Shown here piece by piece: positions 49,277 to 60,025 of a stretch of 64,000 nt of DNA. Position numbers and translations under genes: made by a program. Position 1 is the stretch's first letter. The number at the start of each line of letters is the position of its first letter. Origin of the DNA: Gemmatimonadota bacterium. GTDB lineage: Bacteria; Latescibacterota; UBA2968; GCA-2709665. The stretch covers positions 62,001 to 126,000 of the forward strand of contig JAPPJY010000016.1 in assembly GCA_028874335.1 (NCBI GenBank), written 5' to 3'. The notes under the pieces are model-generated. The model was not told the DNA's origin and did not search any database. It saw only the letters and a program-made list of their open reading frames with translations.

Positions 49277-51400
49277 ATGGCGAATTCACGCATGGAAATC
49301 ATCATCGTCGCACAAGAACGGGCAGTCGCAATGCAATTGGAAGCGGTTCTGGCTGAATTGGGTTACACGGTAGCCGCGGTCGCTTCGTGCGGGAGCGACG
49401 GCGTTGAACTCGCGTCAGACGCACGACCCGACCTCGCCGTGGTCGACCTCGGCCTACAAAGTGACCTGAATGGCCCCGAAGTCGGCGACCGACTACGCGG
49501 CGGGTCCGACGTACCGGTCGTTTACCTGACCGACGTGGCGGAGGGAGACCTATTCGATCGGGCGCGAGCAACGAATCCGTACGGCTTCGTGCTCAAGCCA
49601 TTCGATGCACGCCAACTTGACCTGAACATCCGGACCGCCCTGTGTCTGCACGAAAGGGACTGCGGACATCGAGACACGCGAGTCCGTCTGGAAGGGTCCA
49701 TCGATGAATTGAAATGTCATGCTGAGTTGATGGAGACCGTCTTTAACAGTATGGGCGAGGGTGTGGTTGCCGTTGGTGAAGACGGGACGATTCTGTTTCA
49801 CAATTCAAGCGGTCCGCGCATCGGGGGCAGGCATCACCTGGTGAAGGACATCGCCAGATGGCCCGAAGAACATGGTGTTTTTGAGCGCGATGGCGAGACC
49901 GTCCTCAGCGAGGACCTGAACCCGCTGTTGCTTGCCCTCAGAGGTCAGTCGACGGAAGAAACCGAGTTTCTGATCCGCAACCCTCAGAAGCCCGCGGGTG
50001 TCCAGGTGAGCGTCAACGCCAGACCTTTGCGTGACAGGGCCGGGTCTCCGATGGGTGGCGTAGCAGTCATACGTGACGTCACGAAATTGAAGCAAGCGGA
50101 AGCTGAGTTGGAGCGGACGGTCGCCAAACTGCAGGAACAAGCCAATTTGATGGAGACCATCTTCAATAGTATCAGTGACGGAATCATCGTTGCAGATAAC
50201 GCAGGAAAGTTCCTTTACGCAAACCCCGGGGCCCGTCAGATTGTCGGCGTGGATATATTGGACCGGTTTCCGGACAATTGTGCGGAGAAACTCGGTTTGT
50301 ACTTTCCGGACCGGGAAACGCCCACGAAGACGGAGGACCTGCCGATGATGCGAGCCATACGCTTCGGCGAGTCCACGGATGAGGAAGACGTGTTCTTGCG
50401 GAACGAGAAAAAGCCGGACGGCGTTTACATCCGGATGAGCGGACGGCCCTTGCTCGATAAATCTGGCGGAATCAAGGGCGGCGTCGTGATTTTTCGTGAT
50501 GTTACCGAGCGGGTTCTCGCAGAGGATGCACTGGCGCGGGCATTCGACCAGGGGCGGTTGGAGATGGTCGATACCATCCTTCACAACATTGGCAATGCAA
50601 TGAACAGTGTCACGACGGGAATTGAGACCCTCCGTCGTAATTTGACGAATGACCGTGCGGGACGCCGTCTGTTCGCGTTGGCTGCCGCAATCGGCGAACA
50701 CAGCAACGACTGGATCGACTATATCGCACACGACCCCCAGGGCAGGAAAGTGTTTCCCTTCATCATCAAGTTGGCGGACGACTTTGGCAGAAGGATTGAC
50801 GAACTGATTAAGACCGTATCCCGCGTCAGGGATCGGGCGAATCGTATCGCGGACATTATCCGCACCCAAAGGGCATTGGACGGATCCGGAATGGACCGCA
50901 AGGACATAGAACTTTACAGTGCGCTGTCTGCAGCGTTCAGAGTATTGCGAGACTCCCTCAAAAAGAGGGGTATCCGAACCGATGTCGACTGTGGAAACGC
51001 GCCACAGCACGTTCGTGTCCGTGAAAGCCAATTTCACCAGATGTTGGTCAATCTGGTCAAGAATTCCATCGAGGCGATCGACGAACTTGCCACGCTTCAT
51101 GGACTCCTTGAAACGCCCCGTATACGGATCAAGGCGAGTTCCGCGAACGGGCATCTCGTCCTGGAAGTTATCGATAATGGCTTTGGCATTCGGGAGAATG
51201 ACATCCGGGCGCTGTTTACTCCCGGCTTCACGACGAAAAAATCCGGTAGTGGACTCGGCCTCCATTCGGCGGCCAATTTCGTGATCGCTTCCGGCGGAAG
51301 AATTGAACCGATTAGTGAAGGAGCAGGAAAGGGAACGACAATGAGGGTTACCTGGCCGATTTCCGCTGTGGCCGTACGAATAGGGTCGGAGAATCTATGA
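49277..51400 (+). CDS. Soluble hybrid sensor kinase: receiver, two PAS, histidine kinase
   Basis: 707 residues, no membrane helices. The receiver (~4-125, Asp in LAVVDLGLQ, Lys in LKPFDA) precedes two PAS units like those of the kinase at 27460 (LMETVFNSMGEG... and LMETIFNSISDG...). The histidine box is VDTILHNIGNAMNSV, and the ATPase has FHQMLVNLVKNSIEAID, VIDNGFGIREND and GSGLGLHSAANFVIASGG. It is the intact paralog of the frameshifted kinase, with cytoplasmic input and two instead of four PAS domains. The ATG at 49277 follows AAGGCGAG; a TTG at 49262 is possible. The regulator gene follows behind a sigma-54 promoter. Confidence 0.9.
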   Translation: MANSRMEIIIVAQERAVAMQLEAVLAELGYTVAAVASCGSDGVELASDARPDLAVVDLGLQSDLNGPEVGDRLRGGSDVPVVYLTDVAEGDLFDRARATNPYGFVLKPFDARQLDLNIRTALCLHERDCGHRDTRVRLEGSIDELKCHAELMETVFNSMGEGVVAVGEDGTILFHNSSGPRIGGRHHLVKDIARWPEEHGVFERDGETVLSEDLNPLLLALRGQSTEETEFLIRNPQKPAGVQVSVNARPLRDRAGSPMGGVAVIRDVTKLKQAEAELERTVAKLQEQANLMETIFNSISDGIIVADNAGKFLYANPGARQIVGVDILDRFPDNCAEKLGLYFPDRETPTKTEDLPMMRAIRFGESTDEEDVFLRNEKKPDGVYIRMSGRPLLDKSGGIKGGVVIFRDVTERVLAEDALARAFDQGRLEMVDTILHNIGNAMNSVTTGIETLRRNLTNDRAGRRLFALAAAIGEHSNDWIDYIAHDPQGRKVFPFIIKLADDFGRRIDELIKTVSRVRDRANRIADIIRTQRALDGSGMDRKDIELYSALSAAFRVLRDSLKKRGIRTDVDCGNAPQHVRVRESQFHQMLVNLVKNSIEAIDELATLHGLLETPRIRIKASSANGHLVLEVIDNGFGIRENDIRALFTPGFTTKKSGSGLGLHSAANFVIASGGRIEPISEGAGKGTTMRVTWPISAVAVRIGSENL

Positions 51401-51448
51401 AGTAAGAAACACAGAAAAACACCCACCGGGCCGATGCGTTGCAAAAGG

Positions 51449-51479
51449 CAACAACTGTCGCATTTTGCGACAGTTGTTG
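51449..51479. promoter_or_regulatory. Perfect 14-bp inverted repeat, candidate enhancer site
   Basis: CAACAACTGTCGCA, 3-nt loop, then the exact complement. It has no T-run after it, so it is a poor terminator. It is 190-220 bp upstream of the -24 element of the sigma-54 promoter at 51668, a normal enhancer distance. A related core (TGTTGCAAATTGCGACA) lies downstream of the gene at 53870-53886. Confidence 0.55.
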
Positions 51480-51667
51480 AACAGTTTCTGAAGAATGTTC
51501 TCAAAGATGACTTATTAACAGACACTTATGAGTGCTTCTTCCAGTCTTCACGCAGTTGTGCGGGAGATTTCCAGTGGCGCGCTTTGCTACGCACACGGAT
51601 TTTATTGCAATGATAAGGCGGTTCTAACTACATAATTATCAATCAATTGATCATGTTAAACAACAGT

Positions 51668-51683
51668 TGGCACGGATTGTGCA
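51668..51683 (+). promoter_or_regulatory. Sigma-54 promoter of the second regulator gene
   Basis: TGGCACGGATTGTGCA: GG and GC 12 bp apart, one departure from consensus (G for T just before TGC). Transcription would start near 51695, 69 nt before the ATG at 51764. The gene encodes a sigma-54 activator, so autoactivation is likely. Confidence 0.75.
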
Positions 51684-51763
51684 GTAAGCCGCAAAGGGCG
51701 GGATGAGACGTGAATGCGCCGTTTTCACAGAGTCCGTCAGTCGGACGATGGCGAAGGTGGTCG

Positions 51764-53653
<1,890 letters not shown>

Positions 53654-53863
53654 AACGCATGCGGCATTCGGGCTGAGAATCCGTGAGAACAGCGATCGAG
53701 GGGACGTCCGGCCTCGACCCAAAATGCGGTCCTCTCCCCTCTCAGCCCGGCATTCGGTACAACCGCTTCCACCCACGCGCCAGATGCACCGACTTGTCCT
53801 GCAACGACCTCGCCAACCGATCCCGGGCACGAAGATGTTGATGTTTTCTTTATAAAACAGTCG

Positions 53864-53892
53864 CGGTAGTGTTGCAAATTGCGACACTACCG
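53864..53892. terminator. Inverted repeat between convergent genes; terminator or regulator site
   Basis: CGGTAGTGTTGCAA, one central base, then the complement with one G-T pair, followed by TTCTTGT. It lies between the regulator stop (53653) and the methyltransferase stop (53913). Its core resembles the enhancer-like repeat at 51449. Confidence 0.6.
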
Positions 53893-53912
53893 TTCTTGTC
53901 TATGAGTCGATC

Positions 53913-54650
53913 CTACGATTTCCTCGCCACGAAGAACATCCTGCCCGACTGACGCGCACCTTCCAAGATCGAATCGTTTTCATCGTAAGTCCTGATCCCC
54001 ACGAATCCGGCGCGATTGAGTCGCTCGTTGATGTTTCTTTCCCGATACCACCGCTGCAGCAGGGAAACGTCCATCCTCTTCCAACCCGTCCCCTCCAATT
54101 CGAACACGGTCAGGTCCATCCTGCCGATCCGCTCTTCCTCATCCCTCGACGATCTCGCCACGCACACGAGATCATCCTCCACAATTCCGAAACTGCCGCG
54201 CCATCGCTGCACGTACCCCTCTTCCATGTTGAGGTCGAACTCGAAGTACCCGCCGTCTTCGAGGACGGAGTGCACGTTTCGAAACACCCGCTCCAGGTCG
54301 TCCAGGCTCATCACGTGGTTGAGGCTGTCGAAGGTCGAAAACACCGCCGCAAAACGGCGGTCCAAGGCAAGCTGCCGGGCGTCCTGTACCAGGAATTCAA
54401 CGTCCGGCGCGTTTCTCCGCGCAATCTCGATCATCCCGGCGGACCCATCCACGCCCGTAACGGCGTATCCCTTATCGTATAACACCGCCGCAAGCTGCCC
54501 CGTACCGCAGCAGAGATCCAGAACGGCGCTTCCTGGCGGCAGGTCCCTCAGCACCAGGCGATTCAGAACCGGATATATCCTGTCTGCAAAATAACCCCAA
54601 TGCCTGTTGTAGACGCCGGCAATGGGGTCATACGCGTCGAATCGTCCCAT
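53913..54650 (-). CDS. SAM-dependent class I methyltransferase
   Basis: 245 residues. Motif I is AVLDLCCGTGQLAAVL, with the acidic residue of motif II in VTGVDGSAGMIEIA and motif IV in FAAVFSTFDSLNHV. The N-terminus YDPIAGVYNRHWGYF is typical of small-molecule methyltransferases. Substrate unknown. The ATG at 54650 has AAGGAG 6 nt upstream, preferred over 54680. The adjoining higBA genes are on the same strand just upstream. Confidence 0.85.
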   Translation of the reverse strand: MGRFDAYDPIAGVYNRHWGYFADRIYPVLNRLVLRDLPPGSAVLDLCCGTGQLAAVLYDKGYAVTGVDGSAGMIEIARRNAPDVEFLVQDARQLALDRRFAAVFSTFDSLNHVMSLDDLERVFRNVHSVLEDGGYFEFDLNMEEGYVQRWRGSFGIVEDDLVCVARSSRDEEERIGRMDLTVFELEGTGWKRMDVSLLQRWYRERNINERLNRAGFVGIRTYDENDSILEGARQSGRMFFVARKS

Positions 54651-54682
54651 ACGGATCTCCTTCCCGTCGACGCAGGTCATGC

Positions 54683-55081
54683 CTATATGAAGACCGCCGG
54701 AGAGACGCCGAATCGCTTGGAAAGTGCCCGAATCTGCCGGACGTTAAGTTCCCGGCGTCCATTCAGAATCTCCGAAACCACTCCCTGCGAACCTACCTCC
54801 GGCAATTCAGACTGAGTCAACCCATGTTCGTCCAGGAGATATCGAAGAACATCCCTGCCCGGCGCCGCATCCATCGGATGATGCTGTTCCTCCCAGGCGT
54901 GGACCAGGGCGCCCAACGTATCGAGCAGAGTATATAGCGGATGCCGCTCGTCCGTACCCACTTCGTCAATCAGGCCGTTAAGGCGATCCACGGCCAGATC
55001 GTATTCCCGCTCGTTATGAATCTTGAGCAGGTCACTTACATGTGACCACGAGTGCTGCAACTGAGGCGTTATGATGTTCAT
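54683..55081 (-). CDS. higA: HigA-type antitoxin
   Basis: 132 residues. The N-terminal part (EREYDLAVDRLNGLIDEVG ... HPLYTLLDTLGALVHAWEE) and C-terminal helix-turn-helix (HGLTQSELPEVGSQGVVSEI, LNGRRELNVRQIRALSKRFG) are the pattern of the larger HigA antitoxins. The start overlaps the toxin stop (ATGA), so synthesis is coupled. It probably represses through the palindrome at 55376-55392. Confidence 0.92.
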   Translation of the reverse strand: MNIITPQLQHSWSHVSDLLKIHNEREYDLAVDRLNGLIDEVGTDERHPLYTLLDTLGALVHAWEEQHHPMDAAPGRDVLRYLLDEHGLTQSELPEVGSQGVVSEILNGRRELNVRQIRALSKRFGVSPAVFI

Positions 55082-55365
55082 CTACTCCATCCTCCACGGA
55101 CGTATTCTCCGTGGGTAAGTACCTGACGAATATATACTTTGCCTCGGTTAAAGTGTATCGACGCAATGAGACGATACTTATTGCCCCCGATGTTGAACAC
55201 GACCAATTCTCCAACTTTGTCCGACGAGGGAAAGGTTCGGCGCAATGAACCGAAATTGATGAATTGTGTCCGCCGCATGATTTTGAACCATCGAGACAGC
55301 GGCTCTTCGCTATCGGGATGCTTTAGCCAGAACAACCGTAGGGCTTTGCGGGAAATTACGTGCAC
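55078..55365 (-). CDS. higB: HigB-type mRNA interferase toxin
   Basis: 95 residues from GTG at 55365: MHVISRKALRLFWLKHPDSE, then LRRTFPSSDKVGELVVFNIG and IRQVLTHGEYVRG, the HigB_toxin (PF09907) pattern. An open frame to 55407 exists but would begin inside the promoter. The GTG lies exactly 6 nt after the -10 box, predicting a leaderless message. Toxin first, antitoxin second. Confidence 0.92.
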   Translation of the reverse strand: MHVISRKALRLFWLKHPDSEEPLSRWFKIMRRTQFINFGSLRRTFPSSDKVGELVVFNIGGNKYRLIASIHFNRGKVYIRQVLTHGEYVRGGWSR

Positions 55366-55371
55366 CTGATT

Positions 55372-55400
55372 AATATATCTCAAATTGAGATATAGCGCAA
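55372..55400 (-). promoter_or_regulatory. Promoter and operator of the second higBA operon
   Basis: Minus strand TTGCGC (55400-55395), 17-bp spacer, TATATT (55377-55372). The spacer is filled by the palindrome TATCTCAAATTGAGATA (55376-55392), a likely HigA operator. Confidence 0.75.
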
Positions 55401-55487
55401 GTGGCATTTCTGTTTAAATGCATGTATTGATCATCTGGCTATTGGGTATCCACACGAATCAACATCGACGTCTATGGTGTAATCCTC

Positions 55488-56309
55488 TTAGTCGCTTATC
55501 TGCGATTGTCGTCGAACGGAATCAAGATATCTCTTCCGGTCCCGAAACCCACCCCATTTCCGATGGGCTTTCCGGAATTCCACGTCGATCGTGTGAACAG
55601 TGCTTTCACCGACTTTCTTCGACGCTTTGATCAATTCATCGCCGCTGGAGTCGTACGCGAGACAGGCGAAGACAAAGGTATCTTCATCTGAAGGTCCTAC
55701 TGTGGAATTAAACGCTGCAATCAGCGGCGCCTGTAACCAGAACGACGCGGATTGACCTGCTTTGCGCAGGATGGACCGATTGTGTCGTGTCCAGGAATAC
55801 TGATCCGTGGGTGCCAATATCAGATCGGGCTCATGCTGTCCGGCCGCCTGCACCGTTTCCGGCAGCATCCAGTCCGCACAGGCCAGGATTACCACCTGGT
55901 GACCGCGAAGAGGAATGGGAAGGATTTCCTTACCGGATGAGAATCCATGGGGACGGGACGGATTTCCCGCGAAGACCTTCCGCTGAATCCCGCAGAGCGC
56001 TCCATGGGAAGAAAGGCAGTGTGTCAGATAGAAACTGCCGGCTTCCGATTCAACAAGGCCTGCGCATACCGCGGTTGAATAGTCCTTCGTAAGCCGGTTT
56101 ACCTTCCACAATACTTCCGATGTATTGGTTACGCCATGGGGTTGATCGTTTCCGCCGTCCAACCCGGTCAGGACCGCTTCGCCGAACACGAACAGGTCTA
56201 TATTCTCGTCAGCTTTCTCTTCAAGCACGCGCTCGACCGTCTCAAAATTTCGCGAAAGCGCATTTGCTTCGACCGGGATGGACGCCAGGCCGATCCTTAA
56301 TGCGGACAT
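55488..56309 (-). CDS. Carbon-nitrogen hydrolase (nitrilase superfamily)
   Basis: 273 residues. The Glu-Lys-Cys triad is visible: Glu in LFVFGEAVLTG (~44), Lys in CGIQRKVFAG (~111), Cys in VVILACADWMLPE (~145). The superfamily hydrolyses amides, nitriles or carbamoyl groups; the substrate cannot be told from sequence. Cytoplasmic, no signal. It is upstream of the higBA pair and separated from the next gene by a 164-bp repeat. Confidence 0.85.
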   Translation of the reverse strand: MSALRIGLASIPVEANALSRNFETVERVLEEKADENIDLFVFGEAVLTGLDGGNDQPHGVTNTSEVLWKVNRLTKDYSTAVCAGLVESEAGSFYLTHCLSSHGALCGIQRKVFAGNPSRPHGFSSGKEILPIPLRGHQVVILACADWMLPETVQAAGQHEPDLILAPTDQYSWTRHNRSILRKAGQSASFWLQAPLIAAFNSTVGPSDEDTFVFACLAYDSSGDELIKASKKVGESTVHTIDVEFRKAHRKWGGFRDRKRYLDSVRRQSQISD

Positions 56310-56707
56310 GCTTGGTTTCTTTCCAATTAGCGCACCGTTCTCATTGAGCCACTGCTGTCCAAGAACGCAACCAATTTGGGGCCCGTGTGGTTGGCGTTCC
56401 CGGGAGCGAGGGCATCCTGACCTCGACGTCGGAAAACTCGTCGCACACGGTGTTTTCCGCGAACCGGTTTCGGATTGAATGGACGCGTCAGTCCCTCGAC
56501 GCGAATAGGGATAGGCGACGCGAAGTTCGAGGGCAGGATGCCCTCGCTCCGGTTACTGGCGGATCATGTCGTAATAGCGGTTGGTAAAGACGATTTTGGA
56601 CCGGTGTGGTATTGAGCGTTGTCGGCTACGGCTTCAGACAAAACCGATTCAACTGCGCGACACGAACGATATCGTCCGTTGGGACACCGAAAACGGCCGC
56701 CATGGCC
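56310..56707. other. Intergenic region holding repeat copy 1
   Basis: Most of it is the 164-bp repeat at 56389-56552. No gene is supported. Confidence 0.6.
56389..56552 (+). repeat. 164-bp repeat with hairpin ends, copy 1
   Basis: The left end has GGGAGCGAGGGCATCCTG and the right end AGGATGCCCTCGCTCC, giving terminal inverted repeats that each also fold on themselves. Both ends match copy 2 (59082-59244) in reverse orientation, 37/38 and 31/32 bases. The interior is alignable but diverged. There is no coding capacity beyond short frames; MITE-like. Confidence 0.7.
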
Positions 56708-57745
56708 TTATCCCTCCGCTATTGCGTCGTGGAGACGCTCCAGATTGGACATCGCGGCGCGCAGGAAGTCAGGCGTCCTGGGGTGAAGGAGGCGGCCGCA
56801 GTCCCAGAAAAATCGTATCACGCGGATATTCTTTACAATCTCCAGCAGCTTTTCCTCATCGGGTGATAGCGGCACAAGCGGTTTCCCTATCGCGGCCAGG
56901 TAGGAAGATCGAAATGCCTCAACGTATCCGGGTTCATAGCAATCCGAGTCCGGCCTTGCCAGGGTTTCGCCTTCAACCTGTTGCAGGTCCCGCAGTTGGG
57001 TTCCCCAGCCCGCCGACTGGAAGTCGTGGACGTTGGCGATCCGCAACGAACCGCCGTTCTCCACGAGCACGTTGTGCAGTCCCGGTTCGCCCCACAAAAA
57101 GACGTTACGGCCGGTTAACCTCACCTCAGGCGCGGTGTCCAGGACGGCCAGCAACCTGTCCCAAAGCCCAGGCAGCGTCGCCTCAATCGAAGAAACCAAC
57201 GCCGCGTCGCCAAACAAGGCGTCCCGGACGGTGGTATTCCACGATGCCAGGTCTCTCGTACTCTCCGTCCGAAGCACTTCCGGACATGTCAGACTGTGCA
57301 CGCGCGCCAGGGTCTCGCCAAGGAGGGCGCCCAGCCGCAGTCGCATCGATCGGGACGCACCCCGGTAGAAGCCGATGCCCGGCTCACCCGGTTCCTGGGG
57401 AATCAGGAGACATTCGAAAGGAAGCGGTTCCCCGTCGCCGTCGAACAACAGGGACCCGGACACGGGAACGCAATCGACGGCCTGCAGCGCACGCACGGCA
57501 ATGAACTCGGTCTTCAGACTGAAGCCACGGGATCGCCGGAACTGGATCTTCAGGAATATCCGTCCATGGGTCCGGGTCTCCACGTCGAGCGTCAGATTTG
57601 TAAAATTGCCTTCCAGAGGCTGAATGGAACCGGACGCACTGAAACCATGTTTCTCCAGAAGCGCGTCGATCTGAGCGCGGGAGACGTCAGGTTTATCGCG
57701 AGATAGAGCACGGATATCCTCCATGCTGGCCAGTCGTGTTTCCAT
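56708..57745 (-). CDS. APH-fold phosphotransferase-like protein with altered active site
   Basis: 345 residues. The N-lobe has FTNLTLDVETRTHGRIFLKI. Where kinases of this family have HGDxxxxN, it reads LWGEPGLHNVLVEN, and the metal-binding DFE/DFG is NVHDFQSAGWG. The fold is that of aminoglycoside/choline/homoserine-kinase-like proteins, but the catalytic Asp is replaced by Glu and the His by Trp. So it may be inactive or use another mechanism. An ATG at 57745 is used (57754 is TTG). It follows the SDR gene by about 55 bp and may be co-transcribed with it. Confidence 0.75.
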   Translation of the reverse strand: METRLASMEDIRALSRDKPDVSRAQIDALLEKHGFSASGSIQPLEGNFTNLTLDVETRTHGRIFLKIQFRRSRGFSLKTEFIAVRALQAVDCVPVSGSLLFDGDGEPLPFECLLIPQEPGEPGIGFYRGASRSMRLRLGALLGETLARVHSLTCPEVLRTESTRDLASWNTTVRDALFGDAALVSSIEATLPGLWDRLLAVLDTAPEVRLTGRNVFLWGEPGLHNVLVENGGSLRIANVHDFQSAGWGTQLRDLQQVEGETLARPDSDCYEPGYVEAFRSSYLAAIGKPLVPLSPDEEKLLEIVKNIRVIRFFWDCGRLLHPRTPDFLRAAMSNLERLHDAIAEG

Positions 57746-57801
57746 TCGTTGCAATCTCTGTGAATCCTTCCGTCCGATTCAGCCTCGATGATTCCATCCA
57801 C

Positions 57802-58530
57802 TCACGTATCCCGCCGCATCAGGGAATAGCTCTGCGCGGTGGGTCCGATGTCTGGTTGCGTCGCCAGAAAGAGCGCCATCGGCACGACGTCTTCAGGTGA
57901 TTTGAACCACTCGCCTTCGAAATGGAGTTTCGAGACGATATCCGTTCGTACCGGACCAGGGATCAGTTCGTTTACGCTGATGTTGTGCTCACGGAGTTCC
58001 TGCGCGAGTACGCGCGTCAACATCCAGAGACCGGCTTTCGAGCAGCTGTAGGCCGAACTCTCCGCGATTCCCCTGTGGCCCATGCCGGAGCCGATGGTGA
58101 TGATCTTTCCGCCGCCCCGCCGCTTCATGGCCGGAATCGCCGCCCTGGCGCAATAGTATGCGCCAAGCAGATTCGTGCGAATCGTCTCCTCCCAGGCAGC
58201 CGGGTCGCCGCCCTCGACGGGTCCCCGGTCAAGGTTGACGCCCGCATTTAGGACGGCAATGTCAATTCCGGAGAGTTCCGCTTCCGCAAAATCAAAAAGC
58301 GCCTGGACCGCCTCCTGTTGCCTAACGTCGGCCTGGAACGCGACCGCGGTCCCGCCTTCCGCCCGGACCTCCCCCACGGTTTCCTGGATCTCGCTTTCGG
58401 TCCTCGCCGCGCAGCAGACCGACGCGCCCGCCCGCGCGTAGCCAAGCGCGATCGCACGGCCGATACCGCGACCGGCGCCCGTTATCACCACGCCCTTTCC
58501 AGCAAGTGTCTTGCCAACCTGTTCGCTCAT
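57802..58530 (-). CDS. Short-chain dehydrogenase/reductase
   Basis: 242 residues. The cofactor motif is VVITGAGRGIGRAI, NNAG-type AVLNAGVNL follows, and the catalytic set is Ser in ITIGSGMGHRG, then Tyr and Lys in SSAYSCSKAGLW. NAD(P)-dependent oxidoreductase, substrate unknown. The start MSEQVGKTL at 58530 has GGAGGG upstream; the frame to 58614 is not needed. Confidence 0.9.
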   Translation of the reverse strand: MSEQVGKTLAGKGVVITGAGRGIGRAIALGYARAGASVCCAARTESEIQETVGEVRAEGGTAVAFQADVRQQEAVQALFDFAEAELSGIDIAVLNAGVNLDRGPVEGGDPAAWEETIRTNLLGAYYCARAAIPAMKRRGGGKIITIGSGMGHRGIAESSAYSCSKAGLWMLTRVLAQELREHNISVNELIPGPVRTDIVSKLHFEGEWFKSPEDVVPMALFLATQPDIGPTAQSYSLMRRDT

Positions 58531-58623
58531 TAAGCGTACTCCCTCCACGTACCCTGTGCGGACATGCTGTTCGTAGACCACGTTAGTTCCCAACCGCACG
58601 AACTGACAATTCACGGAACTAAA

Positions 58624-58898
58624 CTATACCACGGAAAAGTGCAACTTTCTCCCGATCGCTTCTGCATACCTGCGCAAAGTTGACAGTCTGATGTCCTGCG
58701 CATGGTTTTCCATTCTTGAAATCGCGGATCTCCTGATATTCAGCTTTTTGCTACGTCCTCCTGGGTAAAGCCGGCCTCTATTCGGGCTTCCCGGAGCAAG
58801 ACACCGATCTTGAATCCCAGATAACCGCTTTCGTAATTCTCGGCGAATTCAGGGTCTCTTGCTTTGCGTTTTTCGACATAACTCGCCAGATCGCTCAT
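58624..58898 (-). pseudogene. XRE-family antitoxin-like gene, frameshifted
   Basis: From ATG 58898 (AAGGAG upstream) the frame reads MSDLASYVEKRKARDPEFAE to EAGFTQEDVAKS and then stops. Adding one A to the A5 run (58745-58749) continues LNIRRSAISRMENHAQDIRL and LRRYAEAIGRKLHFSVV to a stop at 58624. It is a HigA/XRE type with the toxin gene missing upstream. Mutation, sequencing error or a slip site. Confidence 0.7.
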
Positions 58899-59322
58899 GG
58901 ATTTCTCCTTGAATCACACCTGTCCAAAACCGTCGTTTCGGAATGTTTACATATCGGACCGGGAATCTTATCCTTACGGGTCGCCGAAGAAACTGGCTGA
59001 ACCCCGTAGTCGCAACTCCAGTCACGAGCGGCCTGCGACCGAAGTCAACCTGCCCTCATTCACGCCATGATCCACCAATATCCGGAGCGAGGGCATCATG
59101 CCCTCGAACTTCGTGTGACCCATCAATACCCGAACCAAGGGCTTGTTGTTTCCTTTGCATCCGAAATCATAAAGAAAATGACGGCGCCAGAGCCGCACGA
59201 ATCAGCCGTCGAGGGCAGGATGCCCTCGCTCCCGGGAACGCCAATCACACTGGTCCCAGGTAGGTTCCTGTCCTGTTCATCCTGTCCATCCATGTAAGTT
59301 CATGCGTTCTATATAATTCAGG
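58899..59322. other. Intergenic region holding repeat copy 2
   Basis: Contains the 163-bp repeat at 59082-59244. No supported gene, and no toxin remnant was recognised. Confidence 0.55.
59082..59244 (-). repeat. 163-bp repeat with hairpin ends, copy 2 (inverted relative to copy 1)
   Basis: Ends CGGAGCGAGGGCATCATG and AGGATGCCCTCGCTCCCG. In reverse complement it aligns end to end with copy 1. Confidence 0.7.
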
Positions 59323-59871
59323 CTATCTGGTTCTGTGCGCCTCCCATTCGCATCGCAACAGTCCACACCACACCGTGTTCCGGAATTCCCCTCGCACGTA
59401 TTGGTGCTGGCGCAGGAAGCCCTCGCGGACCATGCCAAGCTTCTCCATGATCCGGAGGGAGCCGACGTTCCGCTGGTCGGTCGTCGCCTGAATGCGATTC
59501 AGCTCGGGACACGCGGCAAACGATGCGTCGATCACGGCGCCGGCCGCTTCCGTGGCCAACCCCTTCCCCCAAAGGCGCCTGGCAATGCTATAGCCGATTG
59601 TACCGACGCGATTCCTGATGTCAAATCCGATATCAACGCCGCCAATGGCGGATCCGGCGTATTCGATCGCCCAGGACGCGCGATTCTTGCGGTCCTGCGA
59701 CAGTTTGCCGGCCAGGAACTCCTCCGCGTCGGCTTTCGTATAGGGTTGGGGAACCGGGCCAAGATAACGTGCCCACTCCGGATCGGACGCGTACGACAGG
59801 ACGTCGTCGACGTCGTCGAGACTGTATGGTCTGAGGATCAAGCGGTCTGTTTCGATCACTTCCGGCAGCAT
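59323..59871 (-). CDS. GNAT-family N-acetyltransferase (RimJ/RimL-like)
   Basis: 182 residues. It starts LPEVIETDRLILRPYSLDDV, the common start of the RimJ/L-type family. The acetyl-CoA region is IGYSIARRLWGKGLATEAAG, and the end NVGSLRIMEKLGMVREGFLR is also characteristic. Acetylates an amino group of a protein or small molecule. The frame extends to 60078 through a palindromic repeat (59909-59997), which is not coding, so 59871 is the start. Confidence 0.88.
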   Translation of the reverse strand: MLPEVIETDRLILRPYSLDDVDDVLSYASDPEWARYLGPVPQPYTKADAEEFLAGKLSQDRKNRASWAIEYAGSAIGGVDIGFDIRNRVGTIGYSIARRLWGKGLATEAAGAVIDASFAACPELNRIQATTDQRNVGSLRIMEKLGMVREGFLRQHQYVRGEFRNTVWCGLLRCEWEAHRTR

Positions 59872-59908
59872 TTCCAATTCCTTCTTTTTTCGCAAGAGTG
59901 TGAATTGC

Positions 59909-59997
59909 AGGGGCGTCCCTTGTGGGCGCCCGCCTATTCGACGATTGCCAGCAACCAGGGGAAACCCAGGGCAACCACAAGGGTTGCCCCTACACGG
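59909..59997. repeat. REP-like double hairpin
   Basis: Two hairpins: GGGGCGTCCCTTGTGGGCGCC (59910-59930) and GGGCAACC-ACAAG-GGTTGCCC (59969-59989). The second recurs at 62480-62515 (33 of 36 bases) and the first at 61716-61736. Confidence 0.6.
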
Positions 59998-60025
59998 GAA
60001 GGGCAACAATTCAGATGACGAACCA

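Noticed and set aside
49805-51265. 486-residue minus-strand open frame
   Set aside because: Complementary to the sensor kinase gene; no motifs or ribosome binding site. A shorter shadow occurs at the same place in the paralog.
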